20,268 bases of DNA from positions 1-20,268 of the forward strand of contig JANQOH010000433.1 in the NCBI GenBank assembly GCA_028289725.1. The letters run 5' to 3'. Below are positions 14,107 through 20,268 of the stretch, one piece after another (positions within the stretch are counted from its first letter, which is position 1; every line of letters begins with the position of its first letter). The notes under the pieces are model-generated. The model saw only the letters and a program-made list of their open reading frames with translations, was not told the origin of the DNA and searched no databases. A program made the position numbers and the translations under genes. This DNA is from Alphaproteobacteria bacterium. Its GTDB lineage: Bacteria; Pseudomonadota; Alphaproteobacteria; UBA7887.

Positions 14107-14867
14107 GGAGTCCTCTCCCTTTGGTTTCTGAATGACATCAAACGTGTCATTGTGGGGTTGCCGAACGCCGATCCTTGTCGGGCAATAGCCGTCCAATGTT
14201 CGGACCGACTCACGTCAATCCCCTCAGCCATTAGGACTCTTTCTTCGGGACGAAAGCGCCCGCGCTTTCGCAACAGATAGGCGTGCAAGCAGTGCACGAT
14301 CCGACGAACTCTCGATTAACCCCCAAAACCGTGGACGGTCGCGTAGTCACGCAAACTCAGCGCATTCCCCCAAACAAATTCATCCCAACAACAAGTTCAT
14401 TATTTGAGAATGGGTATCAAAATCCACAGTTTTAAATGAAAAACCAATGCACGTGTTCTATTTATTAAAAACACACATAAATACGATAAATATAATGCAA
14501 TATGTTTGATATGACGCGGCTCAAAAACGGCATCATTCAAACTTTGTAATTACTTCATACAACTATGCCCTGTCTGTATATGAGGCGTAACATTTTTTGA
14601 ACGCAAAAACACAGCCATCTCATTGGTTGAAATAAGCCGTATTGGCTGTAATAAAACATTTCGTAGTCTGCATTATTGACACAATCGCTTTGTATTCATT
14701 AAATAATTATGGTTTTTCGCGGGCTAGCGGTCTCGTGCCGACTCCAGTATCGGTGTAATAGAAAACGAAACTGTGAGGGCGCCTCAAGGATGGCACGAAA
14801 TCTGAGCCGCATTTCCCTTGCCAGGTGGTGTTCGTATGACGACTCGAAGGACAAGGGCTTGCGTGGG
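14107..14867. other. AT-rich divergent intergenic region
   Basis: About 760 bases separate the divergent dehydrogenase and plus-strand genes. The centre, about 14390-14710, is much richer in A and T than the coding DNA around it and should hold promoters and regulator sites for both sides. A good plus-strand promoter is at 14676-14704. No convincing minus-strand promoter or RNA gene could be recognised, and the short frames present lack coding features. Confidence 0.55.
14676..14704 (+). promoter_or_regulatory. sigma-70-like promoter of the plus-strand gene set
   Basis: A perfect -35 box TTGACA at 14676-14681 is followed after 17 bases by TTAAAT at 14699-14704, four of six matches to TATAAT. 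It lies about 160 bases upstream of the small secreted protein and could drive it and the genes beyond. Confidence 0.55.
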
Positions 14868-15155
14868 ATGAACGGCACTGCAAATCATTGCAAACTAGGA
14901 TTGGTCGTTGCCGGCGCGCTAGGCATCGCCGGTGCTTCTCATGGCATGGCTCCAGATATCTCAAATTTGGCTGCTCGAACGGCCAACGCGGCGGGATGTC
15001 TTGTCGCGACAATCGAAGAGCGCGGGCAACAGGACGGGTATTTGCTGTTTACGGTTACCTGTGAGTCAGGCTCATCCAGCACCGCCGGAGAGGTGACGTG
15101 TAAGGATGGCGGATGCGCGTTTAGACCGTCAGTTAGGTCTGCGTCGAGCGATTAG
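14868..15155 (+). CDS. small secreted cysteine-containing protein, unknown
   Basis: A 95-aa frame from the ATG at 14868, with AAGGG ten bases upstream; longer in-frame starts at 14709 and 14790 lack a ribosome site or lie too close to the promoter. The N-terminus (KLGLVVAGALGIAGASHG) looks like a signal peptide. The mature part has four cysteines (AAGCLVATIEERG, FTVTCESGSSS, EVTCKDGGCAF) that could form disulphides, and a beta-like QDGYLLFTVTCESG. I do not recognise a family. It is the first gene after the promoter, ahead of the FGE-fold gene. Confidence 0.55.
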   Translation: MNGTANHCKLGLVVAGALGIAGASHGMAPDISNLAARTANAAGCLVATIEERGQQDGYLLFTVTCESGSSSTAGEVTCKDGGCAFRPSVRSASSD

Positions 15156-15276
15156 CACAACATGGGTTTCAAGAGCGCTTTTGTTCCATAAGCATTGAGC
15201 AACACCTCGGAGCCGCGGTCATGGGCGCCGCTCGCGGACTGTGGCTTCGCCACAATACTACGGGAAGGTATTACGC

Positions 15277-16239
15277 ATGAAGTTCGGAATTGCCGCCATT
15301 GGTGTATTTGCCGCGTTTGTATTGCCGGCTTCCGCCGTAGAAGACGCCTCTCGACCGGTGCAAGTGGCGGAAGCTACGGCCGCCAACGACGCCGTGCCGG
15401 GCAGTACATTTCGAGATTGTGAGCAGTGCCCGGAGATGGTCGTGGTTCCCGCCGGATCATTCACAATGGGCTCTTCCAAACGCGAGATCGGCCATGGAAA
15501 TGATGAGGGACCACAACACTTGGTGAATGTCCCGGCGCCGCTTGCTGTCGGCAAGTTTGAAGTCACGCGCAACGAGTTCTCGACTTTCATGGAAGAAACC
15601 GGACACGAGAGCCAAGGATGTCAGACATCGGACCCTAAAGCGACGGAACGGACGTTCCAGGAATCCGAAAGCTGGCAGGACCCCGGTTTCCAGCAATCTG
15701 GCCGGCACCCCGTCGTGTGCGTGAACTGGACGGATGCTAAAGCTTACACGGATTGGCTATCGCAAAAGTCGGGCCATCAATACCGTCTTCTCACGGAAGC
15801 GGAATGGGAATACGCGGCGCGCGGCGGCACAACCACCGCCCGTTTTTGGGGCGACGCGCAAGATCAAGCTTGCGCGCACGCCAATGTCCACGACCTTAGC
15901 GGCAGACGAACGAACAAGTTTCGCTGGGCACCGCATTTTTGCGACGACGGGTATGGTTGGACGGCGCCTGTTGGCAGTTTCCCACCCAATGGTTTCGGCT
16001 TGCATGACATGCTCGGAAATGTATGGGAGTGGACCGAAGATTGTTGGCACGACAATTACGAGAACGCGCCCAGCAGCAGCGTCGCATGGAACGATGATGG
16101 GAATTGCGACTATCGGGTTATTCGCGGCGGCGGCTGGACGGACCCGCCCAGTGGGGCGCGCGCGGCCGATCGCGGCGCAGAGATCGCTGAAAACAGGAAT
16201 GATCCGATTGGGTTTCGATTGGCGCGCTCGTTGAACTGA
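15277..16239 (+). CDS. secreted formylglycine-generating-enzyme-fold protein (SUMF1/EgtB/PvdO type)
   Basis: A 320-aa protein with a signal peptide (MKFGIAAIGVFAAFVLPASA) and a clear GGGAAGG ribosome site ahead of 15277. The domain shows family hallmarks in order: CPEMVVVPAGSFTMGS, KFEVTRNEF, HPVVCVNWTDAKAYTDWLS, YRLLTEAEWEYAARGG, PNGFGLHDMLGNVWEWTEDCWHDNY and RVIRGGGWTD ... GFRLARS. Enzymes that make formylglycine need two cysteines after the RGGS segment; here that stretch reads TDPPSGARAADRG and has none, so it is unlikely to act on sulfatases in the standard way. It more probably has a binding or another maturation role. It lies 105 bases upstream of the DUF58 gene. Confidence 0.88.
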   Translation: MKFGIAAIGVFAAFVLPASAVEDASRPVQVAEATAANDAVPGSTFRDCEQCPEMVVVPAGSFTMGSSKREIGHGNDEGPQHLVNVPAPLAVGKFEVTRNEFSTFMEETGHESQGCQTSDPKATERTFQESESWQDPGFQQSGRHPVVCVNWTDAKAYTDWLSQKSGHQYRLLTEAEWEYAARGGTTTARFWGDAQDQACAHANVHDLSGRRTNKFRWAPHFCDDGYGWTAPVGSFPPNGFGLHDMLGNVWEWTEDCWHDNYENAPSSSVAWNDDGNCDYRVIRGGGWTDPPSGARAADRGAEIAENRNDPIGFRLARSLN

Positions 16240-16343
16240 CTTTCGCCGATGCCAATCCCGCCACCCCATGCCCCTGAAGGGGGCGATATCGCTGATCTGT
16301 GGTTCCGCTCGCCTCGGAATTTTGACGGACCGATCATACCGAG

Positions 16344-17227
<884 letters not shown>

Positions 17228-17231
<4 letters not shown>

Positions 17232-18232
17232 TGCGGGCTTCGCGACTATTGACGGCGCTTCTCTTGTTTGCTGTAGCGCGAACCGGAAGCGGAGAGGCTC
17301 AGGAAACTCACCTGCAAACCTTTGATGGACGCTTCGGCCAAGTGATTGTCGAAGTCGACAGCACCGCGATTTACTTCGCCGATCCACTGCGTGTGCGCTA
17401 TCAGGTCGAGGCGCTAACCGGGACGGCGGTGACTTTACCTACAGTGACGGAAACGCTTGGACCCTTCAGGGTCGTCGAACGTCAAGCGAGCGGGCCGGTC
17501 TCAACCGCCGACGATATGGTCTTGCGGCGGCGTGAATTTGTACTGGAGGCAAATGAGGCCGGCACCCTCTTCGTTCCATCCCTTACGTTCATTTTCGAGG
17601 GCGAGGAGGGGGGACCATCGCAAATTTTGACTGAACCCATTTCTGTATTGGTAACCGCCATCGTACCGGACTCGGCCGATCTCACAGAACCACGAGACAT
17701 CGCGCAACCGTTGCGCGCCGAATTTGTGCCGCCCAGCACAGATCCCTCTTACGGTTGGGTCTGGTGGGCCTTGGCGGTCGCCTTGTTCATTGCATCGCTA
17801 ACGGTGGTTCTGCGTCGAATGTTGTGGCGTGCTCGACCGCTCGGGGAAGATGACCGTTTTACCAGCCACCACATCGCACAGACGGCCCTCGATCGTTTGC
17901 GCCGCCGTAATCTATTGGAGCAGGACCAATTCGACGCGTTTTACGTGATCCTGTCTGGCATTCTGCGTTGGTATCTTGAACACCGGTTCGAGATGAAAGC
18001 GCCATACCGGACGACCGAGGAAACGGCCGCGCAAGCACGGTCGAATGCGCCGGTTTCCGACCACGCGAATTGGCTTGTGGCGGTGTTGCGACAAAGCGAT
18101 GCGGTCAAGTTTGCACGGCGGCAACCAACACGAGACGAGGCGACGGAGATGCTGGAGGCGATCGATCGGTTCGTCGCCGACACAGCCGACAACACGGTCC
18201 TGACCCACGCACCCCCACCATTGGGCGCATAA
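17228..18232 (+). CDS. membrane-anchored BatD/MxaA-like protein
   Basis: A 334-aa protein (an ATG three bases later is equally possible) with a signal peptide of about 24 residues ending GSGEAQ. A periplasmic beta-rich domain of about 25-170 includes VDSTAIYFADPLRVRYQVEA and REFVLEANEAGTLFVPSLTFIFEG. A transmembrane helix lies at 177-195 (WVWWALAVALFIASLTVVL). The cytoplasmic helical tail is DUF4381-like: TALDRLRRRNLLEQDQFDAFYVILSGILRWYLEHRFEMKAPYRTTEE. Position between DUF58 and VWA genes matches MxaA. It is coupled on both sides (ATGA before, TAATG after), so the four genes form one operon. The exact family name needs a profile search. Confidence 0.82.
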
Positions 18233-19251
18233 TGAGGCTCGCCTTTCCATACGCGCTCGCGCTGCTTCCGATCGTGCCGCTCGCAATCTGGTTGGCACGG
18301 CGACACGTCACCGCCGCGTTCGCGATGTCTTCGGTGTGGGGCCTCGACCAACTGCCGCAAACATGGGCGACGCGCATCGTGCCCATATTGCCCTACCTAC
18401 GCGCGCTCGCGCTTGCTTTATGCATCATTGCATTGGCCCGACCGCAATGGGGTGTTGAAGCAACCCGAGTCTACAGCGAAGGCATTTCGATCGCGATGGT
18501 CGTCGACATCTCGAGCAGCATGGGCGCCCTCGATCTCCAAATCGATAATGAGCGCGCAAACCGCCTCGACGTCGTAAAGCAGACATTTCGCGAGTTCGTC
18601 ACCGGAGACGACGGCGGCGAAGGGGGACGCGCCAATGATCTTATCGGCCTCATCACCTTCGCCCGTTATGCGGACAGTCTCACGCCGCTGACGCGAGATC
18701 ATGACGCCCTCCTGACACTCCTGGATCAGGTCGAGATCGTACCGTTTCCAGAAGAAGACGGCACGGCGATCGGGGACGCGGTCGCATTGGGATTGGATAC
18801 GCTGCGGCAAGCTAGCGGCGAGAGCAAAGTCATGATCGTTTTGGCCGATGGCAGCAGCAACGCGGGCGACATTGAACCGCGCGAAGCGGCCCGTGTCGCC
18901 GAAGCGCTTGGCATTCGGATCTATGCGATCGGCGCTGGGGGCAGGGGCATGGCCGAGAAGCTGGTACAGAACTCGGATGGGACCACGGAACTGCGCCAAA
19001 CAAGATCGTACATCGATGAAGACACGCTTGAGGATTTAGCGCTTCGAACTGGCGGCGCTTATTTTCGAGCCGCAGACGCCGGTACATTGAAGGACATATA
19101 CGGGCGGATCGACCGAATGGAGACCGCGCGAACCGTATCCGAAAATTATCAGCAATATGTCGAGGCGTTTCCGGTCTTTGTCATTGTCGCTTTTCTTCTT
19201 TTAGCGTTCGAAACTGTGTTCGCCGCCAAACATTGGCGGATTATGGCCTAG
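18232..19251 (+). CDS. von Willebrand factor A membrane protein (BatA/MxaC-like)
   Basis: A 339-aa inner-membrane protein. Two N-terminal helices (about 7-22 and 50-70) precede a VWA domain, with a third helix near the end (FPVFVIVAFLLLAFETVF). The metal-ion-dependent adhesion site is complete: D92-I-S94-S-S96, then DGTAIGDAVALGLDTL and VLADGSSNAGD. This binds a divalent ion and a partner protein. The ATG overlaps the previous stop (TAATG); a longer frame starting at 18070 lies wholly over the upstream gene and is rejected. BatA-like proteins pair with BatB, encoded nine bases downstream. Confidence 0.92.
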   Translation: MRLAFPYALALLPIVPLAIWLARRHVTAAFAMSSVWGLDQLPQTWATRIVPILPYLRALALALCIIALARPQWGVEATRVYSEGISIAMVVDISSSMGALDLQIDNERANRLDVVKQTFREFVTGDDGGEGGRANDLIGLITFARYADSLTPLTRDHDALLTLLDQVEIVPFPEEDGTAIGDAVALGLDTLRQASGESKVMIVLADGSSNAGDIEPREAARVAEALGIRIYAIGAGGRGMAEKLVQNSDGTTELRQTRSYIDEDTLEDLALRTGGAYFRAADAGTLKDIYGRIDRMETARTVSENYQQYVEAFPVFVIVAFLLLAFETVFAAKHWRIMA

Positions 19252-19260
19252 GGACGATTG

Positions 19261-20268
19261 ATGGAAATCGCCGCGCCCTGGTTCGCTGCGCTCGCATTGC
19301 CGATTTTCGGTCTTGTCATCCTCGTCTTTGCGGGATACCGGCGGACGAGAACGCAAGACCAATTTTTCGCAAGAGAGCATCTGCTTCCTCGACTGATGAT
19401 CGGCTCCGGTTGGCATCGTCGTTGGCTTGGCCCGACGTTGCTTCTCGGCACGCTGATGAGCCTGACCGTGGCGCTTGCTCAACCCCAATGGGGTGAAGAC
19501 ACGGACGACGCGCCGCCACGCGGTCGCGATATCGTGGTGCTTCTCGACACATCCATGAGCATGCTCGCCGAAGACGTGGCCCCCAACCGTTTGGAACGCG
19601 CGAAGCAAATGATCCGTGAGTTAGTCGCCGAGCTCAGGCGCAGCGGCGGCCACCGCTTGGCGTTAATCGGGTTCGCCGGGCGCGCAAGCCTTCGTTGCCC
19701 GCCAACTCTCGATTACGATCTCTTTCTCCTCCGCCTTGACGAATTGACGGTGGGCTCGGTGCCGCAGCAGGGCACGTTGATTGGTGACGCCGTGCGTCAA
19801 ACGCTGGACGGGTTTGCCGGCATCGACGAAGCCTATGCCGATATCATTCTGATCACCGACGGCGAGGACCATAACAGCTTGCCAATGGATGCTGCGCGCG
19901 AGGCCGCCGGCCGGGCTGTTGCAATCCACACGGTGGGCGTGGGTGACGCGGGGGACGGCGCTTATGTACCCATTCCAGATCCGCGGTCAGGCCCCACGCT
20001 CCTCGCTTACCACGGCCGACAGGTCAAATCACGGATGCAACCGGATATGCTCAAGGATTTCGCAACCGAAACCGGTGGCCATGCGCTACTCGCGGGTACG
20101 GGGGCTGCCGACGTCACGACCATTTACCGCGATCACATCGCCGACAAACCCAGGGCAAGGCGAGGCGACAGCGATCAGGAGGAACGCCGGGCACATCGGT
20201 TTCAGTGGTTTGTCGCTTTCGCGCTTCTGTTGCTCGTTATCGACGTCGCGCGGCGAGCGCGTTTTCGG
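19261..20268 (+). CDS. von Willebrand factor A membrane protein (BatB/MxaL-like), cut by window end
   Basis: The frame is open from the ATG at 19261 to the last base, 336 codons, and likely ends soon after. Two N-terminal helices (about 5-24 and 56-73, the second ending ALAQPQWG) lead into a VWA domain with metal site D96-T-S98-M-S100. PQQGTLIGDAVRQTL and ILITDGEDHNSLPMDAA follow, then YVPIPDPRSGPTLLAYHGRQVKSRMQ and a final helix FQWFVAFALLLLVIDVA. This order is typical of BatB. Together with the preceding VWA protein it would form a membrane complex facing the periplasm. Genes for TPR (BatC) or further BatD proteins may follow outside the window. Confidence 0.9.
   Translation, partial: MEIAAPWFAALALPIFGLVILVFAGYRRTRTQDQFFAREHLLPRLMIGSGWHRRWLGPTLLLGTLMSLTVALAQPQWGEDTDDAPPRGRDIVVLLDTSMSMLAEDVAPNRLERAKQMIRELVAELRRSGGHRLALIGFAGRASLRCPPTLDYDLFLLRLDELTVGSVPQQGTLIGDAVRQTLDGFAGIDEAYADIILITDGEDHNSLPMDAAREAAGRAVAIHTVGVGDAGDGAYVPIPDPRSGPTLLAYHGRQVKSRMQPDMLKDFATETGGHALLAGTGAADVTTIYRDHIADKPRARRGDSDQEERRAHRFQWFVAFALLLLVIDVARRARFR

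Noticed and set aside
14103..14297. 64-codon minus-strand frame upstream of the dehydrogenase
   Set aside because: It overlaps the dehydrogenase ribosome site and start, has no ribosome site of its own, and shows no recognisable features.
15277..16239. True formylglycine-generating enzyme for sulfatases
   Set aside because: The segment after RVIRGGGW has no cysteine and no sulfatase gene is nearby.

Overview
The window splits near position 9994 into an integrated phage-like element on the left (about 1-9994) and host chromosome on the right (about 9995-20268). GC-rich coding DNA, CCA encoded in the tRNA gene, c-type cytochrome plus PQQ-dehydrogenase metabolism, and the style of the phage genes suggest a proteobacterium, most likely an alphaproteobacterium. 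That placement is inference; no rRNA or other strong marker is present.

Left part. Every gene of the element is on the minus strand, so it reads from right to left. From its right end the order is: a displaced 3' half of tRNA-Lys(UUU) (attachment site), a spacer with helically phased GGAAC repeats, a tyrosine integrase, an unknown 264-aa gene overlapping it, an AlpA-type regulator behind a perfect 11-bp palindrome, a primase-polymerase, an SF2 DECH-box helicase and a small helix-turn-helix protein. Then comes a four-copy 19-bp iteron array (probable replication origin), a probable small terminase, the large terminase, an HK97-type major capsid protein and a small probable structural protein. 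Neighbouring genes are coupled by TAATG, TAGTG or ATGA overlaps. No portal or protease gene lies between terminase and capsid, and no lysis, tail or CI-type repressor gene is visible. This fits either a compact prophage or a capsid-encoding phage satellite; the left end is outside the window.

Right part. Next to the attachment site are an unknown 179-aa gene and a small unknown gene in AT-richer DNA. A minus-strand pair follows: a periplasmic PQQ-dependent dehydrogenase and a c-type cytochrome with an unusual CX3CH haem motif. Diverging from them, across an AT-rich 0.76-kb intergenic region, is a plus-strand set: a small secreted protein, a secreted formylglycine-generating-enzyme-fold protein without the catalytic cysteines, a DUF58 protein, a membrane-anchored BatD/MxaA-like protein, and two von Willebrand factor A membrane proteins (BatA/MxaC-like and BatB/MxaL-like, the second cut by the window end). 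The DUF58-MxaA-VWA-VWA order recalls the mxaS-A-C-L section of methanol dehydrogenase clusters, whose products help metal loading and maturation of the quinoprotein. A similar maturation role for the adjacent dehydrogenase is a reasonable inference. The MoxR ATPase that normally accompanies DUF58 is absent from this window.
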